A DNA stretch of 64,000 bases from Ischnura elegans (Eukaryota; Arthropoda; Insecta; Odonata; Coenagrionidae), in contig NC_060251.1 in assembly GCF_921293095.1 (NCBI RefSeq), forward strand, positions 62,637,585 to 62,701,584, given 5' to 3'. The position numbers and the translations under genes are program-made. Position 1 is the stretch's first letter, and every line of letters starts with the position of its first letter. The notes under the pieces are model-generated. The model was not told the origin of the DNA. It saw only the letters and a program-made list of their open reading frames with translations, and did not search any database. This document shows positions 10,494-23,796 of this stretch, piece by piece.

Positions 10494-12438
10494 TTGCCGC
10501 ATTGAATTTGGCTGCTTTGCTTGGAGCTCCTCATACTCGGTTGTGTTCCTTTTATTACAGACATTAGCATATATGATAACCAAGTTATTTTGAATAACTT
10601 ATACAGAACACTTCAAGGGTTATATTCTCAGAAGATATTTCTTTATCTAAGTGAGAGTACTTATGCGTTCACTACATTTCCGTTAAACAGCGCTAGAAGA
10701 TCAAACTTTTGAGTTGTATTACCATTCTCTAAGGAGGTTTTCAAAAAACTGATGATATCCGCCGACCTTAATTTATCAAAAATGTGGAATGTCATCAATT
10801 TCCTCGCAGGAAACTCAATTTATATCATTTTTCCAATATCTACAGAGGTGCTTGGATTTGTTCATAGCAACGAGAAAAACAGCTGCTGTAGTTATCATGT
10901 GCTACCCAATCAATATGTTTTCCGTTGAAACTTCCTCCAACCGAAGTAATACCCATTGGATATTCAGGTTCTCCGTTATGCGTTAGGAACTGCATGAGGG
11001 TGGAGGTGCATACGGGAAAGAAAGGTGCGCTGAAAATTGATTTAGGCTAATTGCCACAACTATAAATGATAAAAATCAACCAAAAGCTTATTATACTGCC
11101 GCGGAAGTTTTGGAGTATAGTCAGTTTAAATATCCACCACTCACGACTAACTGCCTAAGAACCGATTTAAACCTGATGAAGCAGACACACTCGCGTTTAC
11201 GAAACGTAAAGTTACCCGAAAAGCATTTACTACAGCCATAAGATAAGTATTTATAAGCTACATTCGATCGTTTTTCCAATAAGACCGAAGTCAATCATTC
11301 TTATCATAAAATTCCTTCATATAAATAGTTATTTATTCTGAAAGATTGAGTTAAAAAATCAGTTTAATGGGTGGGAAGATTACAGGCAGAGTCAGTGTCG
11401 CCTATAAAAGTTTTCGAATAATATACTTTGAGCTGCATTGCATAATGGCAATACTTCCATTGCGGATATACTGCGATAGTAGGTACATAGCTAAATAAGG
11501 CAATCACAATATCATATTCTAAACATACAGAATTTTATGTAAAAGAATGAAGAAGAGGACAAAAACCTTGGACTAGATCACAACAAATAAATGCAGGACA
11601 TAGCACTTTCGGGCGTTCAGGCTCAAAGTATCATTTTATACGGGCAGAGGTGTTGGTCTGAATAGCTGACATTGAATTTTCATAGCTGACATTCTCCGAA
11701 AACATCGTTGATGATGCAGGCCATCGCATTTATAGATACGTATATCGGGATTGTCTCTTTCGTAATGACGACCAATACCAAGCCATTGAGGTAGTTCAAA
11801 ATTTGTGCGACACTTCGACAGCTCGCGTTGGAACATTGACCAACGGTTAAGAGTGGCAATTAATTTATCAAAATACGACCCTCTTTACCAAATACAATGG
11901 ATCATGTGTTGATAATTGGGTATTGGCAGCAGTGGAAAGGATAAGGATCCTTTAAAAATGAGATATTAATTTTCCTACTTACATACTGTTTCGGCTTTCC
12001 TATTTATGAATAAAAAAACAAGAGTACAACTGTATTCGTACTATTATACATGGGAAGGGAATTTCAACATTAATGCGTGTTTTTAAACAATAAATTATTC
12101 ATTATCCAGAGAAAACCAAACCTCGTTAACAGCAATTTTCCCGTTCGTTGGCATTTGGTAATTTCCTAATACCTCAGCATTAACCTCGATAGATAATCGA
12201 GTTGGCTAACCATATAAATTAGATAGTAAGTATTTATTATATTGAAAATTAAATGCAGTATAATATGTGGCAACTGTTTATTTGCATGAATAAGTTTACA
12301 AGAGTATTGACTGATAAAAAATAGTGAAATGTGGAAGTTCAAGATATGATGACAAGGAAAAATTGACGTCAGATCCTGATTGAGGAGGAAAAAGTTACCT
12401 TACAACTGTTTCCAAGTAGGCTTCTGCGGAGAATATGA
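10494..12438. other. Unassigned DNA, no gene seen
   Basis: Short frames at 10521-10986 and 11636-11836 show no recognisable domain. At 11178-11214 there is a CTGATGA...GAAACG pair, discussed under rejected observations. Nothing else is supported. Confidence 0.4.
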
Positions 12439-12702
12439 TGATATTTAGTGATTTTTCCGGGTATTCGCCAAAGCAACAAAGAACATCAACCGTGAAGACG
12501 GCTACAATCTCGCCATCGCGTGGAAAAGGGTCTTCAAAGATCCTGACCAATCAGGGCACACCTCCACGAAAAAGGCGGCAAACGGGGTATATATAAGATT
12601 AACAACTTTCTGCATCGACACTTCAGTGGACCTGAGGAAGCCAATATTGTCCTACAATATGGATAAACGCGGAAGAATACCCGGAAAAATCACTAAATAT
12701 CA
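12439..12702 (+). mobile_element. Penelope-like fragment between 28-bp inverted repeats
   Basis: A 28-bp perfect inverted repeat bounds the segment (12439-12466 and 12675-12702; the right arm begins GAATACCCGGAAAAATCACT). Inside, the frame reads NINREDGYNLAIAWKRVF. This is the signature of the extreme C-terminus of Penelope-like element (PLE) proteins, where [N/D]NxNREDGYxLSxxW recurs. Downstream, CCTGAGGA is followed by a stem (CCAATATTG/CAATATGG) and then ATAAACG, placed like a PLE hammerhead motif. The family call is from motif memory. Confidence 0.55.
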
Positions 12703-13940
12703 CCTTACAACTGATGTACACTGGATGTCGGCAATAAACACTTGGGAGGTTAGCGTTAAGAAATTCACAAAATTATCCGAATCCATGCGAATGAAGAATT
12801 TTCACCAAAGCAAGAACAAATAAATTCATATTAATACATCGCTAGAGATCCCATCATCTCGGCCAAATGCGATGTTTAGGCGAGCGCAATAATGAAACCA
12901 TTCCATCAATGCTCCTCCCCTTTGCCATTCAGATACTCCCACAATTTAGATTATTGCGATCTTTTACCTTCCGTGTGGAACTAGTTATAAGCGATAGAAC
13001 CCGGATTTCCTCCCAAATAACAACAGATTCGAAGTATTCGGAATTAATGTCTGTATCCGTTGAATCTGTTTCCGTCAAATCATGGCCACGGGCACTGAGC
13101 ATGCGTGTTTTATTTCAAGGACTCCCGAATGAAAGATTGCCGTCCACGAATCAGTTCCGCCACCATAACTCCGAAACACTGCGTTATCCACGAAGCTGAG
13201 CATCATAAATAAAATTCTCCACGAAAGCCAAAGCAAGAACGTGAGGATGAGATATGATGCCAGAAAAATAAATTATCACATAAATAATTGTTTTATCATA
13301 TACAAAGAGGTGAGTTCCAAAAAGTAACGTCAGTAATTATCAGAGCAAGTACATACACAATGTTCGAATGCATTGCCATGGCATTTATAAACCAGCTGGT
13401 TTCCCTAAAATGCTCATGAAAATATGAAGCTAGAAATATTAACAACAAAAATTAAATTTAAACAAGATGCCGAATATAGCCAGGTAGGTTCGAACACATC
13501 CTGATGAAGAGGACTTTAAATGGATATCAGTTTGATTATGATTCTTATACGAGAGCCGATTTTTTCAACCTCCAGATTGGACAGAAGAAGTGATTCATCA
13601 AAAAAATGTTCATTACTAAATGCTGAGCATCCTTTCGCCGTAGTCGCCTCGGCGATTGAGGAATTGGTTGTGCCTGTGGACTAGCTTTACAATACCTGCT
13701 TCATAGGATGTTGCCGCCAATGATTACCTACGAATTTTGCCTATGCCCCGAAGCTCATCGCCTCTTTGAAAACGCTTTCCTTCTGGTGACTTCTTCATTT
13801 CAGCGTAAAGATGGAAGTCACAGCACTACGTCGACATTGCACGGCGAGTGATGGAAAATTTCCCATTGAAATTGCTCAAGGTGCAGATGGGCTGCATCAG
13901 CGCTGAGATGTTGCTATGTTGTTGGTGGTTTTCGGGTATT
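12703..13940. other. Unassigned DNA, no gene seen
   Basis: A 110-codon plus frame at 12867-13199 has no motif I recognise and no upstream context supporting expression. The remainder has many stops in all frames. Confidence 0.4.
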
Positions 13941-14270
13941 GCTGTGTACAAAACATTTTAACTCGACGTTTCACTCCTCCTACTGGGAGCGTTATCAAGA
14001 GAATGGAAGGAATTTATTCTCGTCCCGAGATTATTTATGTTTTTTTTTTTTTTTTCCGCTACCTATTGTTGTGCCGGATTTGAATTTTAGCCGCTAGCCG
14101 CCGCGGTCATTATGTTGTGCTAGGAACCCTCTCCATATACGGCTGAGGTTATACCCATCCTCCCTATTAAAGTTATTAGGTCTTTTCGCTATCTCGATGG
14201 ACTCACGTATAAGACGCGGATGGTATTCTTCCGTCTTCGCTAATACCCGTGTGTCATGGATCTGAAAACT
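13941..14270 (-). pseudogene. Penelope-like element C-terminus and 3' end
   Basis: On the minus strand, a frame from about 14270 to a TAG at 14096-14094 reads VLAKTEEYHPRLIRESIEIA, then KRPNNFNREDGYNLSRIW. This is the C-terminal tail typical of Penelope-like retroelement proteins (family knowledge). It is followed by an A15 run (14055-14041). At 14000-13961 comes CTTGATAA, a G/C-rich stem II (CGCTCC/GGAGTG) and GTGAAACGTC, a degenerate hammerhead-like element. The reverse transcriptase and GIY-YIG domains are absent. The upstream part is truncated. Confidence 0.65.
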
Positions 14271-17200
14271 TCCAGGAGTCAGCGTGCCTCTTCTTTTGTT
14301 TTAATTCGAAATTGACTTAATGTTTCACACACTATACACAGTTCATTTTTTAAAAATTATCTTTTATCGGCATTAAGGTAAAGACATGTAAATGCTGAAG
14401 CCATTCGGCGAGTTTTATGACTGTCGCTGCGCACACTTTGCGGGAGAATCGATTCAGGCAGTGTAAATGATGAGATTTCTACTAACCTTAAACTAGCAAC
14501 TTACGGACATAAATGGCTTGAGGCTGTGGTACGGAGGACGCGCAGTTGCCCCACCTGCGCAGTACTCGCATGTCGCTTGTATGGTGTTTTTAATTAGCGA
14601 TCGGAGGTTGGGAAAAACATCCCTCGTATATTCAAAATCAATTCAACACGAAATGGAAAAGTTATGATGGATTGTCCGAACTGGCCGCTAGGAACTTAGG
14701 TAGTAAAACCTCGGCTTTTTGGGCCATCAACAGTGACATAATTTCAAAACCTTTCAATACTGCCATTCTGTAAGGCGAGGTATATCAAAGCTCAAACTTA
14801 ACGACCATGATAATTCCCAAGCTACGTAACATAGAAGGCCAACTGATTAAGACCACCACGTGTCAGTGTTGAAATTTAATACTTGCGTAGCTTTTAGTCA
14901 TAAAATGAATTTTAATTGCATACATTCCAGGCGCTTAAAAAGTTCTGGCGTTCCCACTGCCATGATAAAAAAACGGTGAAGAACCAAAAATTTTTGGAAC
15001 ACATGATAAAATACTATGGTAGAAACCTTAGGTATTTACGAGCTAAATATTTCATCAGGTACTGTATTTCAATATTTTTTTAGGCCAATAACTTTTATTT
15101 ATAAACGAGTGCGCCGACAGTACAGATGGTGGCGGCGCCTATGTTCAATTTTTGCGGAGTGCGCCGGCGCCAATGCCGATTGTCTCCACAGCGCGAATTG
15201 ATCACTAAAGATAATAAAGTACCAGTAATTCTTAACTGCAAAAATAAGATGATGTAAATGCAGAGTATGCATACCAATTCATAGAATATTCTGGAAGATT
15301 CACGAAGATTCCAGCGTCGAAGCTTGGACCAGTTTTCGGTGAATAGTATAGCCTATGTCACTAGTTAGAAAGCAGCATAAAATATTCCACCTCCCAGGTA
15401 ATTTAGAAAATAACTCCTGAAAATATTACGTCGATCAGAGAGTGGCGTGTATCGGAGCGGTGAGATGATGGCGATGACCAATTGAGCGAGGGGTACTCAA
15501 AAAAGGATTCATTCGCAACTCTAACCCATTCCTACTTCTTCCCGGAGGAGAAAATTCAGGCCCAATGCGTAAATTGCGATTGCCCATTAACGGTGCGACA
15601 TCTCCTAACGGACTGTGAAAGATATCATGCAGCTCAAGTGAGTCATTATCTCGGATGAAATTAGCTGATTTGCAAGGAGACAACTCCTAACATATTATAT
15701 AACACTCCACAAATTTTTACGATCAAATAACCTCAGAAACATGATTGGAATTATTTTTATTTTCCCAAATTATTTTCAGACTAGTCTTGTATTTAAAAGC
15801 ATTACTGTATTTTTATCCGATACTTAAGTGGTGCAACAGTGCCTATAATCCAAATAATTCTTCATTCACCAATGCATCCGCATGACATCTTCATCACGAG
15901 CACAACTTTCTGCCTCGATGCGCACGTGTAAGTGTGTAGGCGCGAGGCGTTACTGCATTGTTTGCCGGACGTGAAGGAGGTGACGGCAAGGACGCATACT
16001 ACTCGACCCTGAGCTCTTCGGAGACGAGCGACTTCGGAATGCTTCTCTTGCTGGGGAATTCCCGGCAGCAACAACACTCTGCTAACATCAGTCAGTCGTA
16101 ACGATGATGGCCTCCGGACTTCTGTAAGTGATGCTTGACCGTTAACTCATCAATACCGGCCGGAGGAAAACCCCCCACCGTCGCGATCAGATTGTCTCAA
16201 TTGTCAACAACAAGTAAGACATTCCTACTGGGCAAATACGAAGATGAAACAGCCTGCCTACAGAGCAAGTGACTACTGCGGCCTTACGTTGTTACTTTAC
16301 GATCCGACAGCCGTTAAGTGTATACGGATATTTCTACCTATTCGTCAACGGGATAAATGATTCATTTGCTTTGACTCCCTAAGCTGTAAGAATTCTATCG
16401 GAGGTCAACTGAATTCTGCGTAGGATAATTTGTCAGTAAGAAATAGTACTGAACCATAATAATGGCTTTAAAATATTCGATTATCTATGCAGGCTCCGCG
16501 TACACGTATTTCCACTTCTTGGAAGTCTTATTATCGCCTAAATTATGCAATTTTATAATGTCCATATCATTTTGTTATCGCTGATATCACTAGCATGACA
16601 GTAAGCCATCACACTAAGTGTTCAACGCGGGTTATAATCTTAGCAATGGAAACACTTCGTGACTCCCAAAATTTGATTGTGTATGGCAAGAAGAGTCATC
16701 ATTTCTAATATGAAGCCCTTCCATCACGTTCCAGCTTCTTGTTCCGACTGAAGTGGAATATAGGCATCTTAAAAGCTAGCAATATAGCGTCGCCCTAACG
16801 GGGGACACATGGCAATAGGGACAAAGAACTTCTTCTAAATACGAAATTCGATTCATCCCATAGTGTCGCCCGTTGTAACTTACGAAAATAAATTCGATAA
16901 AAACTAAATGATATAGTACCCAGGCCATCTTCAAATCGAAATGTACCCCAAATGCTAATTCTCTAGCTGATGACACACTGCTGGTATATTTGTGTATCTC
17001 AATTGCTGACGTCTCGTAAAACATTTCCAGGGTAAGTCGCAGAGTTGAAAATATCATATCATAAGCTCATAAGTGCTCTTGAATGGAATAATGAATATGA
17101 AAAAGAATTATTTACCGTGAAAACGGCTAAGAGTGCAGTTTTCCACCTGTTTTGAGTAATATCAACGCAATTGGACACTGTCCAATGTATAGTCATCCTC

Positions 17201-17438
17201 ATCGCATCCTCCTTGCGTCGCGGCTAAGACCTTAAAAGCACGCAATAACCGCGCTATAAAGACACAATAATGACTCACAACTTGCACAACTAAGATGAAT
17301 ATTGGAATTTTCTTGAACTGTCTCCATATGCCGATAAAGACTAAATTATGTAGGTGCGTGACGAGGCTACTGAAAAATATGCACAAAAGACCTCAGACGT
17401 AAAGGAAAATCATACTTATGGATTCATCTACACCTACA
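14271..17438. other. Unassigned DNA, no gene seen
   Basis: About 3.2 kb without a supported gene. Open frames at 15435-15683, 15862-16077 and 16776-17057 (minus) show no domain. The stretch at 15900-16190 is relatively GC/CpG-rich and could be a decayed repeat. Confidence 0.4.
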
Positions 17439-17974
17439 TGCAAAGAAGAGCTGCCAGGGATGTGAAAGGTCGTTACGATAGTCTTGTTAGTGTAACTGAC
17501 CTCTTAGATAAACTCGGATGGGAATCTCTGTCGGACCGTAGATAGAAAAATAGACTAAACCTTTTAGATAAATTCAAGAGCAGTGTCTTTTCTGACGAAG
17601 TTAACCATATCTTACGGACGCCAACATACTACGGAAGGTCAGATCATATAAATAAAATAAGAGAGATAGATTGTAGAACAGACAGATTCCGAATGTCATT
17701 TTTTCCACGATCAATAAGAGATTATAACGGCAGCAATAGAACTCGTCAATGGATTGCATGACTTGTAGATTAGCATATTAACATATGAAAAAATAAATGC
17801 ATGTTTCTTAATTCAATTATTATTTCTAACAGCATATAGTAGTATAGTTTGTTAGTATACGGGACGTTTTTTGGACGGTATGGCGTGCATGTGGGAGTCC
17901 AAATGCATGCTGGTGATTGATCACCCCTGCCAAACACCCTATAGGTGGCTCGCAGGGTATTATGTAGATGTACA
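17439..17974 (+). pseudogene. 5'-truncated non-LTR retrotransposon copy (family A)
   Basis: Nearly identical to the 3' part of the 21174-22474 copy (starts at QRRAAR; same GRYDSLVSVTDLLDKLGWES). It carries an in-frame TAG right after ESLSDRR (near 17542) and an R-A-A-R-D change where the long copy has R-A-A-R-Y. The 3' end runs through GTGATTGATCACCCC...CTCGCAGGGTATTATGTAGATG and meets an inverted copy of the same tail. Confidence 0.85.
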
Positions 17975-18060
17975 TAATACCCTGCGAGCCACCTCTAGGG
18001 TGTTTGGCAGGGGGTGATCAATCACCAGCATGCAATTGGACTCCAACATACACACCACAC
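17975..18060 (-). repeat. Family A 3' tail, inverted, abutting the previous copy
   Basis: Starting at TACATAATACCCTGCGAGCC, this is the reverse complement of the tail at 17890-17970. Only about 4 bp (GATG) lie between the arms, so the two form a long near-perfect inverted repeat. No coding sequence is retained. Confidence 0.85.
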
Positions 18061-21000
18061 AGTTCAAAAGGGGTTAACCAAACAGTACATTCGGGTTAGT
18101 TACTGCCTTCCTCTTGGAGGAAACGTCATGTACAATAATTCTGAAGACAGAGAAGAGCATTATACGCAATTGCCGACATGACGTGAGCGATAAAATAGCG
18201 ATCGCCAACAATTCTTGTTCTGCTAGAGGTATGGACCTTTATAGTCGGTCGCTTAGACATTGTTGCTATGGATATATATAAGTGAATACCCGTATATTAT
18301 ATGTGAATAAAAATATGGCTACGTAAAATCACTACACATATATTGCAGCAACTCACATCACCAGCTGAGCGTGGATTATATTTTTGCCACACAGGGAACT
18401 GGACACGCAAACAGATATCCCAGCTAAGTCCGACACACACTTGCGTTTAGTGGTGATGGATGCTTTAGCCAACAAAAATGCACAAAGACGGCCAAGAAAT
18501 ATCTGCGTGACCCACTGATGTTTTAGTCGCAAAATACATCTCCACAATATATAGGCCCATTCTATTTTATTTAAATTTGAGAGTTTCACCGGATATCCTA
18601 CCGACATTGACGAAAGCAGCCATCCGACGTAAATTGGCTGTACCAGACGAAGCAAATTATCTGCTGACAAGCTACAAAAACTAAACCAATTGTTTCTATA
18701 AGTCAAAATCGAAGTACACAAATAATCAAGTTCTTTCGAGCAAAAGATAGAATCAGAGGCTGAAGCTGGATCTCTCGTTCAATGAAGAACCCGAATAACT
18801 TGAATGCATCGGAACCGCTACAAAATTGCAAAATATTTTAATCGTTGATAGCTTAGTGTAGCGTGAGGAAAATAAATATTACAGCATACTAATATCCAAA
18901 TTTAATTTTAAATTCTGAATAAAAATAAAAGATACAGTTCCAATAGTAATAAAAGTATTAGATAATTATATTGACATCTGATTCCGAGTTGTCCTGAACA
19001 TTTCAGCTTGATAGCTAATCGGAAAGTAAGCTAAAATTGAGTTGCGAGATTTGATACGGACACGACGACAAACAACAAAGCGAGTTAATAAAATAACTTT
19101 GTAAAATGGTTCTTCGTCCTGAAATTAACATCATTCCCCTTGAACAGTATAATCTCTCGTTGCCCAAATTAACCTAACCAAAAATAGGAATCTGATCGAT
19201 AAAATTCACGCTGCTGCTCACGGAGTTGGGTCTATGTCCGCCCGACTAAAAGGGTTCGTATAGGCGTACCTTTTACGCATATCACCTATCGCAACTTTCA
19301 ATTATCCTTCCCATTACGTCATCGTGCGACTGCCCCGTTACTCAGCTTGATGATGAGTATTTTGGGCTACTAAACGACTGAGGCGTGACTTGGAGGAAAA
19401 GGTGTAGGCTGATGAGATTGACGGGAGGACAAGGTCATCTTCGCGGTTAAGATTTACGCAACACTCGCGGTCGAGTGCGTGCTGAGAAAAGGCGATAAGA
19501 AGAGTTCAAGCCCTCACAGGTAAGAGGCAGATAGGGGAGACTATGAGGATACCTGCAGGCGGGAAACAACCTGAAGGCAAGCGTGTCCCAAGAGTCAAAA
19601 ATTTGAATAAAGCCAAAGCGTATGAACGGACACACCCGCTGACATTTGCTCCTAATTCTTTACGACGGAGGTGTCACATTATTGCGATTTATTGACACGT
19701 CACGTGGTCTCCATTGTTGTCGAATGCTTATAACAGTCTCTCTGGTTCAAGGTCCCTTACATTTACATAGAATTCGAAGACCAGTCGTGAAATCGTCTAA
19801 AAATAAAAAGGGAGGAATATTATACAGCCCTCAATGAATGTTTCGTTGAATACTATGTCATGACATGGTAAAATAAATGTGTTAATCATGAGATGCAAGC
19901 CATTTAGTTTATCCTTGTCGCATACATTTACCTTGACGCTAAGGTGAGATAGTGTATTCAAGTGGAAAAGCATAAATTTAATGACTTTCCGTGCATAGAC
20001 GAAAATGAACATACGGAAGACCTTTAAGACCTAATGGGGTGCTCTCATAAGATTAAAATACCTATTTTTTTTTAAATGTATCGATAATTAAGTCGGATTT
20101 ATTAAGGTTTGCAAAATATGACTACATAATTCTCAATATTCTTGTTATTTCGGAGCTCCAAAGTTCGCGAAAATCACTTAATTCTTTCGCGCTACAAAAA
20201 CGTCCTGTGACGTCAGAGTGCGAGTAAGCAGATTCGCTCCATTGTAATAACAAACAGCTACGACGATACTGATTCATTACATTAAGGGTTTGTCAAAAAC
20301 AGTTGGGAATGGTTTTAAAGACTTTACGATGCACGTATTGCGAGATGGCTGAATCCGACTTCGTGAAGGCGCATTCTAGGAACATTTTGAAGGTTGATTA
20401 ATTCATGGTCGCATATTCTTCTCCGGCAATGAAGATTTCGCGGAGTTGAGAAGCCGGGAAATTTAAAAGTAAGATAAATTAAATGAACTATTTCGTTCGA
20501 TAATAATCTATAGCTCGTTTTGTATCTAATTTAATTCGACTTTCAAACGACTTTCAAAGTGGAATTATGCGAATAATACGCATGTTAGAGAAGAACTGCT
20601 TTCACTATAATTTTTAGCGTGGTGGATACTTTTTTATTGCATAATAACCCATTTTCAGTGGAATTCCCCATTCCTCTTGAGTAATGGCAGGGGCCCATAC
20701 CATTTTTGTTTCCCCGTTTTAATGAAAGTTTTCACTTCTCTTCTGCTTCATGCTAATATCTTGGTTAGCTGTGCGCTTATCCTCCGTTGATTTGATTTTT
20801 TACTTTCCAAAGCTCTTTCTTTCTTTCCAAAACCATTTCTCGATTATGCGTGTTACAAAAGACTTCTGATCATCATCAAGTCTAGACTAGACATCTTCTA
20901 CTTCAGGACAAAATTTGACGAGGAAAATAAAGCTTAGAAACGCGTGTAAATAAGACATTGATAAATTCAGGACAGTATCCGATTAAAACGTTTTACTTTA

Positions 21001-21173
21001 TTCCTATGAATAAAAACGGAAACAACAACAGCGCTACGGACCGAGAGGGTCTTCTTCCATCAACGAAGGTTTCCTACATCGACAGGTCGCAGAATTATGT
21101 TTTTGTTAGATTCATCATTCATCATACAGCGTCTACTGATACGATTATTTAATCGTAATACTTTGAAATATTT
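18061..21173. other. Unassigned DNA, no gene seen
   Basis: The longest frame (18353-18721, minus, 122 codons) is hydrophobic in parts but matches no family I know, and lacks splice or promoter context. I see no repeat or RNA gene in this 3.1 kb. Confidence 0.4.
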
Positions 21174-22474
21174 TCAGCAGACTATTCTTCCATTCCAGTA
21201 GACGCGATTTTTCTTGATTTCAAAAAGGCATTTGATAAAGTACCCCACGGAAAGTTAATATTAAAACTGAAATCTTATGGTCTAGACGAAGATGTCATTT
21301 CCTGGATTAGAGAATTTTTGAGCGACCGCGTCCAAAGAGTAGTATTAGACGGTGCAGTCTCCAATGAGGTTAGAGTGACTTCTGGCGTTCCTCAGGGTAG
21401 TGTCATTGGCCCACTCCTATTCCTTCTTTATATAAACGACATTGGCGAAGTAGTGCAGAGTAAGTTGCGATTATTTGCAGACGACGCTGTAGTTTACAGA
21501 GAAATTCGTTCCAGCAAAGATATAGATGAACTAACGAATGACCTTGCTGCTATCCAAGCTTGGTGCGATGCTTGGCAGTTAGAATTACATTTGGAAAAAT
21601 GCGTCGTAATGAATTTCTGGAAGAAGAATAACTCCCTACAGCGTAACTATGTCATTCGGGGCGCGCAGTTAAAGGCAGTTGAATCTGTGAAATATCTAGG
21701 GGTTAGACTCAATAATGATCTATCGTGGAATAAACATATTCGAGAAATAACCGGTCAAGCTAATCGTAAAATGGGTTTTGTCAAAAGAATATTAGGAAAG
21801 TGCGGCGACAAAGTGAGAGAAATTAGCTACTTTTCCCTCGTTAGACCACATTTGGAATACGCTGCCAGTGTTTGGGACCCTCATGAAAAAGGCTTAATTA
21901 CAGAGTTAGAACGCGTGCAAAGAAGAGCTGCCAGGTATGTGAAAGGTCGTTACGATAGTCTTGTTAGTGTAACTGACCTCTTAGATAAACTCGGATGGGA
22001 ATCTCTGTCGGACCGTAGATTGAAAAATAGACTAAACCTTTTAGATAAATTCAAGAGCAGTGTCTTTTCTGACGAAGTTAACCATATCTTGCGGACGCCA
22101 ACGTACTACGGAAGATCAGATCATATAAATAAAATAAGAGAGATAGATTGCAGAACAGACAGATTCCGAATGTCATTTTTTCCACGATCAATAAGAGATT
22201 ATAACGGCAGCAATAGAACGCGTAAATAGATTGCATGACTTGTAGTATAGCCTACTAACCTATGTAAAACTTACTGCATGTTTCTGAATTTCTATTCTAT
22301 ATTCTATTTCTAACAGCATATAGTAGTATAGTTTGTTATTATACGGGACGTTTCTTGGACGGTGTGGTGTGCATGTGGGAGTCCAAATGCATGCTGCATG
22401 CTGGTGATTGATCACCCCCTGCCAAACACCCTAGAGGTGGCTCGCAGGGTAATTTGTAGATGTAGATGTAGATG
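21174..22474 (+). mobile_element. Non-LTR retrotransposon with long open RT frame (family A)
   Basis: This is a 5'-truncated element whose reverse-transcriptase frame stays open from about 21174 to the TAA stop ending near 22229. Palm motifs are visible: DAIFLDFKKAFDKVPH (motif A, first Asp), SGVPQGSVIGPLLFLLYIND (motif B), LFADDAVVY (motif C, catalytic DD), and the CR1/Jockey-group C-terminus LVRPHLEYAASVWDP, QRRAARYVKGRY, LGWESLSDRR. The endonuclease and finger regions are missing at the 5' end. The 3' UTR ends in (TAGATG)n at 22455-22474. It cannot be autonomous, but it is the least decayed copy in the window and probably the youngest. Confidence 0.9.
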
Positions 22475-23796
22475 GTGATAAGGACACCCGATTTCGGAGA
22501 TAATACTTCCACGGTGGAAGTTTAAAACCAAATAAGTTACATTTTCCGCAGCCAAAAAAAGCGTACTTTACTTTATAACAGCAATTCAAAACCATTACTC
22601 AAGATGGCGGAGAAAATTAAGTTCAAATTTTTGACATAAAATAAAATAAACTTTCTAATGAGGAATGCTTTGCCTTCTTCCAATTATTGTTAAGAAGATT
22701 TCAGAAGGTTTCAAACTCGATTCGGTTTAATTCTGAAACATACGTCGATGGAAAAATATTAGCAAGTTGTCATCTAGAGACGCGAAGTAGAAAAAAAACC
22801 TTTTGGTGAGTTTCTTGCCTTGAATGCCAAAGAGTTGGACTAGAATACTAAACCCGGAAAAACCTAAAAACTGACTCATGCTGATATGAACCACTATCCT
22901 TAAAGATAGGAGCATGAGCAGCTGCCGAAAAAAACAGCTGTGAAAAACCGGCCAATAATCCTCACCTCCAATTTGCTTAAAACTAGGAAGTCGCATTAAA
23001 CATTTCAAGTTCCCTCGACCTCGGATTTATGTCCAACCGATAATTATACAGCGTCAGCCTAATTACCACACGGAAGAAATCGGGGTACTTGTATGCAGAC
23101 TGGTGGACAGACTTATTAATTGCTAGGCGTATTCATTTATATTTTGGTTTTCTCATTATCACGAATATTACAATATTGTATCCTCAAGTACGTCTCTAAT
23201 TGTGTTGCCAACACTGCGCATTTAAATGGTTTTACAAAAGTCGCCATTCGCGTCGCTGACGGACGAAGTGATCCGAGTTTCTCGGGTAAATGAGGTATAA
23301 TTATGGGTTTCAACCGAACCTTATACACCCACTGATGCGATTAATCAAATTCATAAAAGTGCAATGGTATTTGTCGCAATTACAAACATTATTCTGAAAA
23401 ATATTGAAAAAAAAGTGGATTGCAGTGCACTCATCATCGCGCTGCGTGCATTTTTGAAAACCGATTAAAATGCGACCGAAATGGCAGCTGAAATCAGCCT
23501 TCTATGGGATGGAATTGGGCCTCATCTATGCAGTCCCCATGGGCAGATACATCGTAAAAATTGCTAGGCGCATTGTCCCGATTCATTTATATTTTGGCTG
23601 CCTCACGATCATTAACATATGCATGCATGCATAGGGACAAATTGGTCCCAAAAATCATACAGGAACGTAAAACCATGAGGAAGTTGGTTGACCGACAGAC
23701 ATCACAACCCTAGTCATGGGTATCATACGAAAACATCTAAAATATTCTGGTCATCCATGTCCCCTGAAAAGACACCAAGCCATCCGATTCTGGGGC
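22475..23796. other. Unassigned DNA with one short direct repeat
   Basis: AATTGCTAGGCGTATTCATT near 23119 recurs near 23558 as AATTGCTAGGCGCATT...ATTCATTTATATTTTGG, with about 9 extra bases. A 93-codon minus frame at 22727-23008 is unrecognised. No gene call is made. Confidence 0.4.

Noticed and set aside
11178..11214. CTGATGA...GAAACG pair resembling a hammerhead core
   Set aside because: The 21 bases between the boxes do not form a stem II, and the GAAAC instead sits in a TTTACG/CGTAAA hairpin. None of the tail sequence shared by the other copies follows.
18353..18721. 122-codon minus-strand frame with hydrophobic stretches
   Set aside because: No recognisable family, no splice or promoter context, and no repeated copy in the window.
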